Shown here: in pieces, positions 46,258 through 58,377 of the stretch | Numbering within the stretch: the stretch's first letter is position 1 | How the letters are laid out: every line of letters begins with the position of its first letter | Assembly: GCA_023213315.1 (NCBI GenBank) | Contig: JAKCPI010005053.1 | Location: 1 to 64,000 of the forward strand | Direction: 5' to 3' | DNA length: 64,000 nt | Source of the DNA: Euborellia annulipes | Taxonomy: Eukaryota; Arthropoda; Insecta; Dermaptera; Anisolabididae | Position numbers and translations under genes: made by a program | Notes under the pieces: model-generated | Database searches by the model: none | Seen by the model: only the letters and a program-made list of their open reading frames with translations | What the model was told of the DNA's origin: nothing

Positions 46258-46780
46258 TGGTTCAGAAGAAGCTGAGAAAAATGTGGATCACGATAACAAT
46301 TTTAAAGAAGTCGAACCAAAATATTTAGAATCTCTTTTAAATTCTGAAAATACATTTCTTTCTTAAATAAGCCAAATTTAAGAAATTTATGGAGTGACTA
46401 ATAATGACAAACATGTAATTAAATCTTTAATAATTATTGGTTTAAATCAGGGAGATTCGTGGTTTTAATTTATTCGGCTGATTTCTATTTATGATCTTTC
46501 TGCCATCTGTCGAAATTTTTAAAAACTTGTTGGTAAAGAGATAAACATGGCTGAGATAGATGTTGGCATTTGCTGCTACCTGGCGGAAATTATACGAATA
46601 AATAAATACGGTAAACATACTGGCCGGGAAAATACCACATTTGATAATATTATTCCATACACTGGAGAGTCGCAGTTAAACAATTAATTTTTAAATAATA
46701 AATTATAAAATTTTAATAAATATGCAGTTTAAAAACTAAAATAATACAAAAGAACAACAAACACATGGTTGCCGCCTCCG
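46258..46780. other. Gene-free AT-rich stretch
   Basis: No supported features. Confidence 0.3.
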
Positions 46781-46867
46781 TGCCAGGTGATTTTTGGCGC
46801 GCGCGCCACCCCCCCCCCCCCCCTACATGAGGTTTAAAAAACAGTTAAGAATTTAAAAAAAAAAAGT

Positions 46868-46958
46868 GCAGGAGGTGGATTTGAACTCGCGAAGTTTGGT
46901 TACGTGGGAATGGAAAAAAAATTGATGACAGTTTAGCCACTTGAGCCACACTTTACTT
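46868..46958 (-). repeat. tRNA-like sequence (SINE head or tRNA pseudogene)
   Basis: On the - strand GTGTGGCTCAAGTGGCTAAA resembles an A box region and GCGAGTTCAAATCCACC a T arm/B box, about 45 bp apart. The interval is too long and the pairing too poor for a confident functional tRNA. Confidence 0.45.
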
Positions 46959-47280
46959 AATTTTGAAGAGGGAAAATAAGCCATATGAGAAACATGAAAT
47001 AAAAGAAGTATTAAAAAAATTTTAATATTCTACATATGATATAGCATTTTTCATTACTTTTTATGCTGATTAATAATTTATAATCAAAACTTTAATGGCA
47101 TGCCTAGTTTTCAAATAATTCAATGGACAAACGTCAGATTGTTTATGTCTTGATGTAATTAAACCAAAAACTCTATCTAATATATGATACATGTCATTAA
47201 TTCTTGAATTTCCCCTGATTCCAGAGAACTAAAGCCCTTTTAATTATATGATGTAATTTGGGAGTTATTGGCGATCAAAG

Positions 47281-47770
47281 TTAAGTTTATTTTCGACCTT
47301 AATGACATCATACACTCAATTCTATATATTTTCGAAAAAAGCTTATTTAGCATTGTCTGATTAAAACCAAATTTTTACCAGAGATTTATAATTAATAAAT
47401 GAGTTTTTTTCTAGAGTTTCGTTGAGATTGGTAAAGAAATAAATAAAATATTGACTATTTTGTAAATTGAGTTTTAGAATTGGGATCTCAGATTCAAGCC
47501 TAGACCCGGTTCACAGAGCGCTCTCTTTACCAATCCGCGATTCCGAATTCTAAAACTCAATTTACAAAATAGTCAATATTTTATTTATTTCTTTACCAAT
47601 CTCAACGAAACTCTAGAAAAAAACTCATTTATTAATTTTAAATCTCTGGTAAAAATTTGGTTTTAATCAGACAATGCTAAATAAGCTTTTTCGAAAATAT
47701 ATAAGAATTGAATGTTGATGTCATTACCCACACACATCCATTTTTTTTTAAGGTCGAAAATAAGCTTAGG
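47281..47770. repeat. Long palindrome with a tRNA-like loop
   Basis: Arms of about 200 bp (47281-47482 and 47546-47770) are near-perfect reverse complements (TATATTTTCGAAAAA.GCTTA, AAATAGTCAATATTTTATTT). The 63-bp loop on the - strand reads GGATTGGTAAAGAGAGCG then GGGTCTAGGCTTGAATCTGA, resembling a tRNA A box and B box. Confidence 0.8.
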
Positions 47771-49070
47771 ACCTTTGGCACCGCCTAGTTACGCCCATGG
47801 CACTGATTAAAGTCAAACTTTCAGAAAAATACTTTTATATAATTATAATTAACTTGTGTAAGTTTCAATTCAATCGGAGATCTCTAAAGGGTTAAAAAAA
47901 AAATTAATTATATAGGCAGGAATGTCAAATCTATTTGGTCCCATTTCGACCTTATTTACGTCCAATTTAAATAAATCTATTCATTCTTTCATATTTTAGA
48001 TCATAATTAATATATATAATGGAATATTTTTCATTCGATTTGCCTGTTTATAAAGAAATAAGGCATTTTATATGCAAGGATATTTCAACGTTTTTTTTTT
48101 TGTTTTACAGCTTTTGAAAATATAAAAATAGAGATTTCAAGTTTCAAGATCAAATTCTGAATTTAAGATATATAAAAAAATTATAAAATCTTTAATAATA
48201 ATTATAAATATAATTTATTTTAATATTTTATATCCTTCTCATATATGTTGAGTTATTTCAAAGCCATTTTCTACTTTAAATATATATATTTAAAAATTTA
48301 TTTTTATTTTTAATTAATATTTTTTTCCTAAGATTAAAAAAACATATATTTTTTTTTAAATAAATATTTAATTTGACTAATGGAGTTATAATTTTATGCC
48401 AACTCATCGTGCAACTCATCAAGGATTAATTGCGCCAATTTGTCTATTTTTAACTCTATTATTGTATTTTATTTTATTTGCTTCCGGCAGGGGTCGTGGA
48501 ACACGCTCAATACTCGACAACCACAATAGGTAAGAGGAATTAAAAAGGCATAAATTTTCTTCCTTCAAATAGCCTATAATCAAAAAATAATAATTCCTTT
48601 CAATTTCCAAATCATCGGGATCTAGTTGTGTTTGTGAAGAGGATCCGTTTATTGGGAATCAACAGCTGATGACGATGATCTTTTAATTCTTATTAAAATC
48701 ACAACATAATCTTCATCCTTTATAACTTTTATGCACAATAATACATTATCAAGCTTTTAGGTAAATTAAATAATATATTTAAATAAAAATAAGTGGGCAG
48801 ACAGCCAAAAATAAATCTCATATTACAAAAATCTCTTGCTCAGGAGTAAATATTTTTTTGTTATTTTGATTTTTTAGATCATTAAAATTATATTTCTTTT
48901 AATATTTCAGATAACTGAGGATCCGTGGACCAGGATTCGATCATTGTTATCCTAATAATGAGCAATTGCTTTAATTTCTGCATGGACATGTTTAAACATC
49001 TATGATAAACAATGATAATAAGAGAAATTCTAATCTTGGTGAGTAGATACTCTAACAAAACATATAAAAT
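47771..49070. other. Gene-free AT-rich stretch
   Basis: GCCTAGTTACGCCCATG near 47785-47801 looks like a lone hAT MITE end. Nothing else supported. Confidence 0.4.
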
Positions 49071-49073
49071 GTA

Positions 49074-49281
49074 CAGTGGGAGACAATATTAAGTCCCACC
49101 CATGCTTTTTCTACTTGTGATTATTTCATTGTTTTTAAAAAATATTATATATTTTTAATGGAAACTTTCATGGTTCAAACCTAGAAAATTTCCAATAAAG
49201 ATTTTCATTTTCTTTTATAAAAACAATGAAATAATCACAAGTAGAAAACGCAAGGGTGGGACTTAATATTGTCCCTCACTG
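49074..49281. mobile_element. Tc1/mariner-type MITE, 208 bp, TA target site
   Basis: CAGTGGGAGACAATATTAAG at the left and CTTAATATTGTCCCTCACTG at the right, with inverted arms of about 75 bp and TA on both sides (49072-49073, 49282-49283). Confidence 0.85.
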
Positions 49282-49571
49282 TACTTAATAAGGTGAGAAA
49301 TCCACTGGCTGAGAGATTCCTTTCTTGAAAATTCTCATCAAAATCATCGTATGCCAAAATTTTATCTTTGTGATTTCGTTTTGGGGGAAGTGAGATGTTA
49401 TAGTGTCAGGCAAAATAACGTACTTTACAAAATACATCAGCGGGAAAATATCATTTTCAAATGAAGCTTGAGAATCAGACTTCGTAGGCATCAGGATAAA
49501 AAATTAGATATAAAATTGATTTATTTACTTTAATTATTAATGATATTTTCATTTTTATTAAAAATCTTTTC

Positions 49572-49790
49572 GCTGGCCAAGGGTTGCGGATTTGGATCTC
49601 AGGCAATCCGATGATTTTATTTAAGCCATTTGGATACCAAATGGTAATTAGGATGCCTGGACCCCCAATACGTATATTATTAAATACACAAGTATCGTAA
49701 AAGTCTTAATATGGCCTGAGTTGCGAGAAGATTGTGTGTATTAGTGTGTGAATGTGAATGGTAAAAAAGTGTGAGTGTTTAAGGAGGTTC
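49572..49790 (+). repeat. tRNA-derived SINE, truncated head
   Basis: Has GGCAATCCGATGATTTTATT, CCATTTGGATACCAAATGG, GGCCTGAGTTGCG and the GTGTGTG tail. The A-box half of the head is missing. Confidence 0.75.
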
Positions 49791-50050
49791 AGGAGCGACG
49801 TCTAAACGTACTTTAAAAAATGGTAGCCAGATTTTTAAATTTACATATAGGCCTAGCTAGGCATGTGCAATAAAATGAAGAGGCGTGCGTAATTTATTTT
49901 TAGCCTATATACGGTAGACCACTCTTATAGAATAAAATATTTGTAAACTGACCTCCCGTGAATAGAATAAAATAAATTTATTTTCTTTATGTATAGATAT
50001 TAATATAAAGGACAAAGGAAAATTTTTTTAAACGTACATTTCTCTTTTTA
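49791..50050. other. Intergenic spacer downstream of the SDR gene
   Basis: No supported features. Confidence 0.3.
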
Positions 50051-50055
50051 GTAAA

Positions 50056-50061
50056 TTTATT
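50056..50061 (-). terminator. Poly(A) signal of the SDR gene
   Basis: AATAAA on the - strand about 52 bp beyond the stop codon at 50113-50115. Confidence 0.55.
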
Positions 50062-50112
50062 AATAATATTCCAAAACCATTACAAATTCTGATATAAAAA
50101 CAACAAATGAAT

Positions 50113-50355
50113 CTATCGTGGACACATGGCATGTCTGCCCCCGTCAACGGGCAATGTGACTCCTGTGATGAATGAAGCCTGGTCGCTGGCCAGATAGGCG
50201 ATCGCCTCAGCAACTTCTTCAGGTTGTCCCGGTCGTCCCAAAGCATGCGTCGTTTTGGAACGTTCCAAGAATGCTTTATAAGCCTCTTCGTCAAGACCGC
50301 CTCGACGTTGCAATTCCGTAATGACAACACCGGGATTGACAGCATTCACTCGTAC
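50113..50355 (-). CDS. Short-chain dehydrogenase/reductase, exon 2 (C-terminal part)
   Basis: Encodes residues 175-254 and the stop (TAG at 50113-50115). It opens with VRVNAVNPGVV directly after the acceptor TTCTTTTTAG, in phase 0 with exon 1. VRVNAVNPG continues the LAPKQ end of exon 1 exactly as in FabG-type SDRs, which supports joining the exons across 8 kb. The segment includes the NPG motif after the catalytic helix, the variable substrate loop, GRPGQPEEVAEAIAYLASD and the C-terminal GVTLPVDGG, which is standard for classical SDRs. The intact frame and conserved end argue for a working gene. Confidence 0.9.
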   Translation of the reverse strand, partial: VRVNAVNPGVVITELQRRGGLDEEAYKAFLERSKTTHALGRPGQPEEVAEAIAYLASDQASFITGVTLPVDGGRHAMCPR

Positions 50356-51224
50356 CTAAAAAGAAGAGTTAATTTCAAATTTTAATTGATTCAAAACAAT
50401 TAGAAACGGATATTTGGTTCAGTGTCGATTCCTGCCCTAAAAGAACTCTTGTCTTCTCAAAAACTTTATTTCTTCTGTTAACATACCATCTATTTGAATG
50501 ACACAAGTAATGTAATTATTTCGTTAATAATATTCAATATTATCTTCTTCCTTTATATATATAAAATAGAACGCCCGATGACTGACGACTGACTTGTAAT
50601 AGTACAGCCTAAACCCTTGATCAAAATTGGAATTTATATTCGATTTATGGCCTAGGCGGGCGTGCAGTCCATGTCAGCACAGAAGCGCCAACCCCAAAGG
50701 CGCCGCTGGCGCCTTCCCAAAGTTCTCCAGAAGCGCAGACCCAGATATAAAGAAATAACTTATATATATATATATCACGAATATTTGAATTAATAGATAT
50801 TAAATTGTTAAAAAAAACCTCAAAAAGTATCCAAATAACCTGTAACTGAGGAAAGAAAGTTGGATGTGGCGTAAATGAGAATGCTGAGATGGGCTTTGGG
50901 TAAAATAAAAATTAACAAAATAAGGAATGAAAAGATCCGTGGTGATGGAGGTTGTTAAAAGTTTGGTCATGTAATGACAAGAGAAAAGGGGGCACGGAAT
51001 GGTAGATTTGAAGGTAGCATGGAAGATGAATGGATTTTATAATCGAAGACTGCAAGCACTGCAGCGTGGGTTGGAGTTTAAGGAGAGTATTGTGGAGATT
51101 GAGGATAAAAACGAGACCCGTAGAAAAAAATAAAGAAAATAGGGATAACCACCAGTGAAAGAAGAAGCTGAAAGTTTTAATAGCAAATGTTGTTGGCTGA
51201 GATGTCATGTATAAGACCTTTGTA

Positions 51225-51998
51225 TATATATATGTCGTAGACAGATCGTGAAATTAGACAGTTCATGAACTGTCTAGACATTTCATGAACTGCAGCCAGA
51301 TCGTGTAATGGTCAAACAGTTACATGATCTGGCTAAAAATTTTAGACAGTTCATGAAATGCAATTGGGCCTTAGACAGATCGTGTAATGCTCGAGAATTA
51401 CATGAAATGTCTAAATTTTTTAGTCAGTTCATGAACTGCCTAACAGCAGTTTTGCCGATCGTGTACTGTTTGTAAAGCAAATAAAGATCTCGAAAAAAAG
51501 TCAATTTTTTTCAATATTATTATTATTATCGATTACTAAATTTTCCAAATCTTCCTCACTTTGTAAATCTTGAGTTAAGGTGCGCGTCTCGGGGTTCTAA
51601 TTTTGGGAGATTCCAGCGGCCACAAATTTGAAGCTATCTACCTCAATTTTTTTAAAATCAAAGCTATTTAATATGTCTACAACTTATAGAAGCCCTTTTT
51701 TTGATTTTCGAAAAATAAAATTTTTTTTAGATTTATTGCATTAAATTACAAACAGTACACGATCGGCAAAACTGCTGTTAGGCAGTTCATGAACTGCCTA
51801 AAAATTTAGACATTTCATGTAATTCTCGAGCATTACAGATCTGTCTAAGGCCCAATTGCATTTCATGAAATGTCTAAAATTTTTAGCCAGATCATGTAAC
51901 TGTTTGACCATTACACGATCTGGCTGCAGTTCATGAAATGTCTAGACAGTTCATGAACTGTCTAATTTCACGATCTGTCTACGACATATATATATATA
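51225..51998. repeat. Foldback element with nested TTCATGAA mini-palindromes
   Basis: Arms of about 245 bp (51225-51473 and 51750-51998) are reverse complements and begin in an (AT)n tract. Each arm is a string of about 20-bp modules such as GACAGTTCATGAACTGTC, CAGATCGTGTAATG and CAGTTACATGATCTGGC, many palindromic in themselves. The ~275-bp loop contains TTAAGGTGCGCGTCTCGGGG, a truncated relative of the MITE at 37223-37599. Confidence 0.85.
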
Positions 51999-52009
51999 TA
52001 TTCCTCTTT

Positions 52010-53695
52010 TTCCTCTCGGCTGCTGAGGGTTTATTGAATTGATTTATTAATTATAATAATAATTATTAATAATAATTATTATACTGTACCGAGGACAACC
52101 GGGGGTCGTTCTATATTTATATATATACGTATATTATATATTCTCTTTATAACGAGTTACAGAATTGAAAAAATTTCTAAATGAGAAATGTGTCAAAGAA
52201 ATGTCATATCACATAAAATGGAAATTAAGTTTTACGCAATATATTCATCTGGTAATATAAAAAATAAAATTAAAATAAATTAATAATTCAAATAAGATTA
52301 TTGAAAATTTATTTTCTATGACAACTGATGACAAAAATAGGAAAGAGCATCTCAGATAATAAAATCCATATGAAAAATAAAATTTAAATAATAAATTAAT
52401 TTAACTTTAAAATATAGTATGTAAAGACTTTTTAAAATTAATTTTGTTTTTAAAATAATCTTTTATTGCTTTGAAAAAAGTAAAATACGAATTTTTAATA
52501 AATTTTTTTTTTTTTTTTTTTGATATAATGAAAAATAATAGTAAAATAAAAATTTATATAATCTAAATTATTTTTTAAAGTTAGAATAATTTATTTTATA
52601 CAATTTTTTTTTTTTGAATTTTTTTTATGATTAATTGTCAAAGAGTTGGTCGTCCATTTGACAGCTTCTCTGACCTTTCAATTTTATTTATTATTCGTGT
52701 AACACGTGCACCGCCTAAATTCAGCTGTCATCACATTTATTAAACGGTAAATTTGATTATTTCTTTTGATAATTAATCCATTCCGCATGATTTTATTATG
52801 TAATATTTATTTCTAACAAAATAAATCATTTTATGTGAGTGTGAGTTGGGAAAACTAATTGCCCAGCGAATAACCTTTCATTTCATCTTTCTCATTTATT
52901 TATTTTCTTTTATAAACTCTTGATTGTATTTTATTAATTATTTTAATTAAATTATCTAATTATTTTCTTAAATGTGAGTGAATTATTTTAAGCAAAATTA
53001 GTCTGACAGATCTTCAAAATACAGGTAGTTTAATAAAATTTTAATATAACTCATTTTCTTCTTGATTTTTAATTAACAATTAACTGTGATTTAAATTGAT
53101 AGCATGTTTTATTAATTAAGTCTTATGTGATGCAGTTGTAATTCTAAATATTTTTTCCTTTTATTTAACAGTAAATACAAAAAATAAGTTTCCGAATAGT
53201 TTTGATTTCATTTTGGAATCAGATAATTATCTTTTTCCCTTTTTATTAACCTTCTTTTTAAAATTATTAAACGAATATTTATAATGCTGACATGCTCATG
53301 TATATATATTTAGAACAAATCAATTTTTATATTTAAAATAAAAGATGATTTTCTAATTTGAAAGGAAAGAGAATGGATTTATCAAAATCATTTATGAATT
53401 TATATCCCCATTTATATATATTGGATCCCAATGATTCTCATCATTAAAAAATAAAAAAATTTTTTCTCTTTTATTTTATTTGTTCAACTTTTGGTCTCTA
53501 ATTGTGTGATTTTCAAGTACAATTTAATTACAGACACTTATTATTTGCATTGAAGAGAATTAAACCATTACTCAAAGCTTAACAAATAAAATATAATAGA
53601 AACAATTTTTATAATGACAAATGTCAGTGTGATCCAAAATATATATATAAAAAGTGACAAGGTGATCTAATTAAAAGATGTATTCATTCCTCTCG

Positions 53696-53730
<35 letters not shown>

Positions 53731-54070
53731 TAATTTATTTTTACTTATATATTTATTCAACTACAAGTTATTTATTTTTAATTGATTTTGATAAATTCAT
53801 TTTCTTACCTTTCACATTAGAAAATTCATCTTTTATTTATTCTTTTTAATCATCTCTTCTTACATTTACAGTCGATATCCTTTATTTTAAACATGAAAAT
53901 TTATTTTTTTTTAATAAAAAAAAATGAATGCCAGTTTTACAAATGTTGAATTAAATGGAGAAAAGATCCCAAAATGAAGTAAAAACTATATGGAAATTTA
54001 TGTTTTGGATTTAATATCAAATAATTTTCACTAGATTGCTAGACCTCTAAGGGATAAATTCTTAAACAAT
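52010..54070. other. Gene-free, very AT-rich intronic stretch
   Basis: Homopolymers and an (AT)n tract at about 53697-53731. No repeats with defined ends. Confidence 0.4.
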
Positions 54071-54083
54071 TTCTCTTTTGCAG

Positions 54084-54355
54084 GTTTGTGTTTCTCCAGT
54101 GCAATTATGTTCAGTGTTCAGTGCCCAGTGTTCAGTGTTCATCTAGTGCAATCAACGGGATCAGCTCTACGAGTGCAGGGAGCTTCGATGGATCAGCTCT
54201 ACGAGTGCCAGGCAAGCAGCTTCGAGCGACCGTCAACCCCTCAGGAGGTGAATATTTTATACTCTAAACATACCCTTATAAATCCAAAAATACATAAATA
54301 ATCTGATTTTAATTTCATTTTTTTTCTTACAGATTCCTGAGGGTCAACAGAACAA
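54084..54355 (+). ncRNA. Possible non-coding exons opposite the SDR intron
   Basis: TCTCTTTTGCAG at 54072-54083 precedes a more GC-rich block to about 54247, ending TCAGGAG|GTGAAT. TTTTTTCTTACAG precedes ATTCCTGAGGGTCAACAG..AAAG|GTATAT (54333-54356). These look like consecutive acceptor-exon-donor sets on the + strand. The block has internal repeats (GTTCAGTG; ATCAGCTCTACGAGTGC twice) and no conserved frame. No transcript evidence. Confidence 0.3.
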
Positions 54356-54559
54356 AGGTATATTATGCATGGTGCAAGAATACTAAAGGGGGATTAGATT
54401 AGCTTTTTTAGCTGACACAGAGAAAGAGAAAGAGCCGTGTGATTACATTATCATCTTCTTAATACCTAGGGCATAAGGTATGATTGCTAAACGAATACAA
54501 ATTTAATTGTATTCTTTTTTTGATGTTTATAATTTATAAAAAATTTATTTTTACACCTT

Positions 54560-55190
54560 AAATGTAGTTTATAGATTTAAATCTAGAGGGGTGGAGGGTG
54601 CACCATGCCAACGAGAGGGATTTTTGTTTTGAACCTGTAGCTAATCTAATAGTAGGGAAACCAACGTGAATACTTTCATTTTAGCCCTCTGTTGGATAGT
54701 TGTTATTAGCTTCAGGTGCCTACTCTAATCGTTTAGCTAGTTTCGTTTTGTTAGGATGCCTTGATTTGTTCTTTTAATTTAGGATCCATACGGAGAGCTA
54801 AAATAAAAGATATTCTCGTGCCCAGGTTCCAAGTGTTCTTGTGTTTTGCGAAAAGACTTTTGTTGGCGCATTTGGGAGTCTGATATGTTCTTGTATATCT
54901 TTGAGTGTGGGTTTGAGGTGGCTCTATGAGTAAAGCGAGTCAGGGAAGGGTTGCCGTTTCTTCAGGAATAGCCTGGAGGGTCCAAATTGCAATCCTTGAG
55001 GCTAGGAACCCGAGGGCTCCACCGATCTGATGGTGGAGACGGGGTTACAAATACTCTCTCTATTGTCTTCGTATTTTGTGTTAGGCTAGGTAGGATCTCT
55101 TCCTGGTTAACCCTCGCACTCGTTTGCTTGTAATCCAAAAAATCACACTCATTCTCACTATGATTTCCTCAGACTCCCGGCTTACGGTAA
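54560..55190. other. Unexplained higher-GC block in the SDR intron
   Basis: Less AT-rich than its surroundings, without long ORFs, repeat ends or RNA signatures I recognise. Contains GGGCTCCACCGATCTGATGG-like stem sequence. It could be an old element or part of a non-coding transcript. Confidence 0.3.
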
Positions 55191-55343
55191 ATATATATAT
55201 ATATATATTGATCAACATATATATATATATACTGTAGTATATAATTTGTATTCGGCAAGCAAGAAATAATTATTTAAAACCTTGCTGTTCTTTTTTTATT
55301 AATTTCATTTACTACATACACTTTTTGTTGTAGTAGATGAATA

Positions 55344-55770
55344 TCTTTTTTGGTGTTTATTTTTTTATTTAGTGTTTATGTGAGTGTAAAAAAGTGAGAG
55401 AAAAGAGAAAATTTTCAATATTTTTTGGAAAATTAAAGGTAAACACAAATAATTTAAAACACTAATTCATAATTCTTATAAATTAAAATTTAAGCTAATT
55501 TAAATTTTTTTTCAGGTCAGAAATATATATATAACATGCTTAATAACACAATTGAGACATTTAAATATTTTCCATAAGTAAATAATTATTGTCTTAAAAC
55601 TAAAAGAGATAATTTTTTTGGTGTTTACTTTTAATTTAGTGAATATTTGTGTGAGAGAAAAAATCTCGCAAATGAAAGGTAAATAGTACACTAACTTGAT
55701 ATTCTCATAATTAACTGATTGAAGTCAATACTAATTCAATTTTTTTTTTTTTAGGTCGAAAAATGTGCTC
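55344..55770 (+). repeat. Direct duplication of an exon-like unit
   Basis: Two units (from about 55346 and 55618) share TTTTTTGGTGTTTA, TTTAGTG..TTTGTGTGAG, then AAAG|GTAAA and a following poly-T..AG|GTC. Each looks like a small exon with donor and next acceptor. No reading frame is conserved. Confidence 0.5.
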
Positions 55771-56930
55771 TCTAAACATCTGAGTTTAGAATAAATATAT
55801 AAAAAGCCAGCGATGCAGAAAGTTGTATTTAATATCACAGTCCATCGATTCTAATCTTTTCATTTGCCTTGTTCATTAAGCAATGAAGACAAAATTTTAA
55901 TTTGCTCTTATTCTGTAATGGAATGTTTTTACTAGTAAATATTAGAGGAGTAAGCTCAAAGGTAATTTTTTTAATATTATAAAATTAATATATTATACAT
56001 TTAAATAAATTCAATTCAATAATATTAGATAGAATACAAATTTTTTCAGATAACTTGTAGATTATCTTCTAAAATATAGAAATGAAATCTCAGAATCGAT
56101 CCTCAATCAAAAAACCGTCCAGAAAAGAATTATATTATATTTGCCACTCATACAATTTGCAAATTATTTCTTGATATAAAATTGAAACAAGTCGAGAATT
56201 GATGTTGCTCAAGTTGAATTAGAATAAAAGAAAATTTCATCCACGTAAAAATTCCAACATTCGAGAATTGAAATTGACTCATTTGTGTCTGTTACTGGAA
56301 CGTGAGATTATCTCGAACCTTTCAAACCCGATGAGGAGATTTCTCGAACACGAACAAGCTAACATTCCTTATATCCCAGTTCCTTAATCTGCAGCTTGTC
56401 CAGCTTAGCTATTCGCCACCTCAAACAAGAAACTTTTCTATAAATCATTTGGATATCATTTACTAATATTAAAATACTGGTAGATCGAAGAATGCTCTAG
56501 AATTTGTTTCTTTTTATTTTCTACCACTTTCAAGATACATTGAAAAATACATTTTTTTTTTAAATGTCCACAAGCTTCTAGAGTAAGGCCATTTATTCAC
56601 TGGATCGAAGGGCTTTAAAAGAAGATGAAGATAATTTTTTGCGGGCCTTAGAAGGAACCTCTACGTGGTGCCTCCCAGTAACGTCTTATCTAAAAGACTC
56701 GGCTAATCCTTCCAAACAACAAGAAAATACTTCAAAAAGATGAAATTATAAAGCAGCCTGGTAAAAAATAAAAATTTTGTATATTGTTATAAGGCATTCG
56801 AAAAAAGAACGCAATTCCTAGAATCTTTATTTATTTATTTAAAAAGAATGTTGGCATTAGGGCACTGGCCATTTTTGACACCGATATATCCTAGAATCTT
56901 TGAAACATTTATATGAGGTTGGTCTATATG
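55771..56930. other. Gene-free intronic stretch
   Basis: No supported features. Confidence 0.35.
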
Positions 56931-56937
56931 TAGCCCA

Positions 56938-57650
56938 TATGTGACCGTCCACATGAAAAGGTACCAAATCTTCACCGGGGTCAAAATTGACTTTTTATGC
57001 TTTTCAGAGCAAGCCTGTGTTTTTAGAATTTTTTTATCATTTTTGTTTGGAGGCAGTGGCGTAACGTACGCCCCCGCAGACCCCGCAATGCGGGGGGCCC
57101 CAGACCTTGGGGGCCCACGGGCCGGGCAAGGCTAAAAAACTGTATCTCCTCAGAGCTCCGGTAAAAAGGGAAAAATTTAGATAAAAAATAAATTAATGAA
57201 AATTTGCCTTTGAAAGGACCCGGGCCCTCAGGGCTCCGGTAAAAACGGAATAATTTAGAAACAAAAAGAAAAATAATGAAAATTTGTTTTTGAGAGGGCC
57301 CGGGGCCCTCAGGGTTCAGGGATATACAATATTTTAAAAATATTTTTTGTAAGGTCTAATAATGGGGCCCGAAATAAAGGCTTGCTAAAAAACGTTACGC
57401 TAGGGTTTGGAGGATATGAATTTTTAAAATATTGGTTAATGAAAAATCTTGTTTTGAGAAAAATGTTAGTCTTGTTTCTTCAAATTTTTTATATAAAATA
57501 CATCGATTCTGATGAAGTGAATATTTCATCATATAAGATGAACATCTAGAGAATCGGAATCAGAAATTTAAAAAAAATCGATTTTTTTTGAACTTTTTTT
57601 AATTGGCTCTCCTGAAGATTTGGTACCTTTTCATGTGGACAGTCACATAT
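56938..57650. repeat. Inverted-repeat element with nested MITE
   Basis: About 56938-56976 (ATATGTGACCGTCCACATGA...) and 57612-57650 are reverse complements of about 38 bp. A hAT MITE (57054-57404) lies inside. Confidence 0.65.
57054..57404. mobile_element. hAT-type MITE, 351 bp, 8-9 bp TSD
   Basis: CAGTGGCGTAACGT at the left and AACGTTACGCTAGG at the right, flanked by GTTTGGAGG at 57045-57053 and 57405-57413. GGGCCC-rich interior with CCCTCAGGGCTCCGGTAAAA words, also present in the element at 63832-64000. Confidence 0.8.
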
Positions 57651-57950
57651 ATATATCTAGAAATGGATTTCAACTTTTTATCAAAATTCACCTCTGTGGG
57701 GTTTTAAAAATTTTTCGAATTTCAAATGTTTTGATTGCGTATTCATATGCGATAAAAAAGTGGTTATGCGAAACTAAATGTTTTTTTTTTTTCGAAATAT
57801 CGAATAGTATTTGAGATTTTTGATAAAATCAACTTCGAAGGCACGCACGCCTTTCTAGCTAGTTAAGTTATATATATATATATATATATTAAACTTCTCA
57901 TTTATTTAAATTAGGCTCTAGGCAGAAAAATACTCTAATGGAGGACTTGC

Positions 57951-58066
57951 TACATGGGCGTAACTAGGGGGGCCTGCCCCCTCCCCCCAGAAAGCTCCCT
58001 GCCCCAAGAAAAATTGAGAAAATATGGGGCTTTCCAGGCCTCCCGGAGGATAGCTGGTCCCATGGA
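57951..58066 (+). repeat. Truncated copy of the composite-type MITE
   Basis: CATGGGCGTAACTAGG to GGTCCCATGG matches 40679-40831 but stops before the right end, where a GGCCGAAAC-type repeat fragment (to about 58140) begins. Confidence 0.7.
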
Positions 58067-58377
58067 GTCTCATCCCATCTTTTCATACTCAGGTTTCGGC
58101 TGGTTTTTGGCCGAAACTGAAACTTCAGTCGATTCCTAATAGAAACTTAAGACATGATCATCGATATCGGAAAAGTAAAAATATATTTTATATATATTAT
58201 ATAATACAATAAATGAAGATTAGAGCTTTTAGTAAGTAACGCGCATTCTTTATTTAAAAATCAAAGAAAATTTGGAGAAAATGAATGACTTATGACCCTC
58301 CTTGCGTATTCTGGCAAAAATCCAACCGTCTCTCTCTTTAATTTGTAATTTGTTATCCAAAAAATAGTGTAACTTGC

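Larger units (their letters stand above)
50356..58377 (-). other. 8.0 kb GC-AG intron of the SDR gene
   Basis: The donor is CAG|GCAAGT (GC at 58376-58377) and the acceptor TTTTTAG at 50356-50362. The GC donor with AG before and AAGT after is the usual context of GC-AG introns. It is the only nearby donor that keeps the frame. The intron contains a foldback element, a MITE within an inverted repeat and exon-like non-coding sequence. Confidence 0.8.

Noticed and set aside
46868..46958. Functional tRNA gene
   Set aside because: A-box and B-box-like words are present but spacing and stems do not make a convincing cloverleaf, and it lies among repeats.
46781..47802. Single large MITE with CATGG ends around the 47 kb palindrome
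   Set aside because: The two ends are only loosely similar and the flanking 8-mers do not match.
57941..58140. Complete composite-type MITE
   Set aside because: The right end is missing; the sequence switches to another repeat at ~58066.
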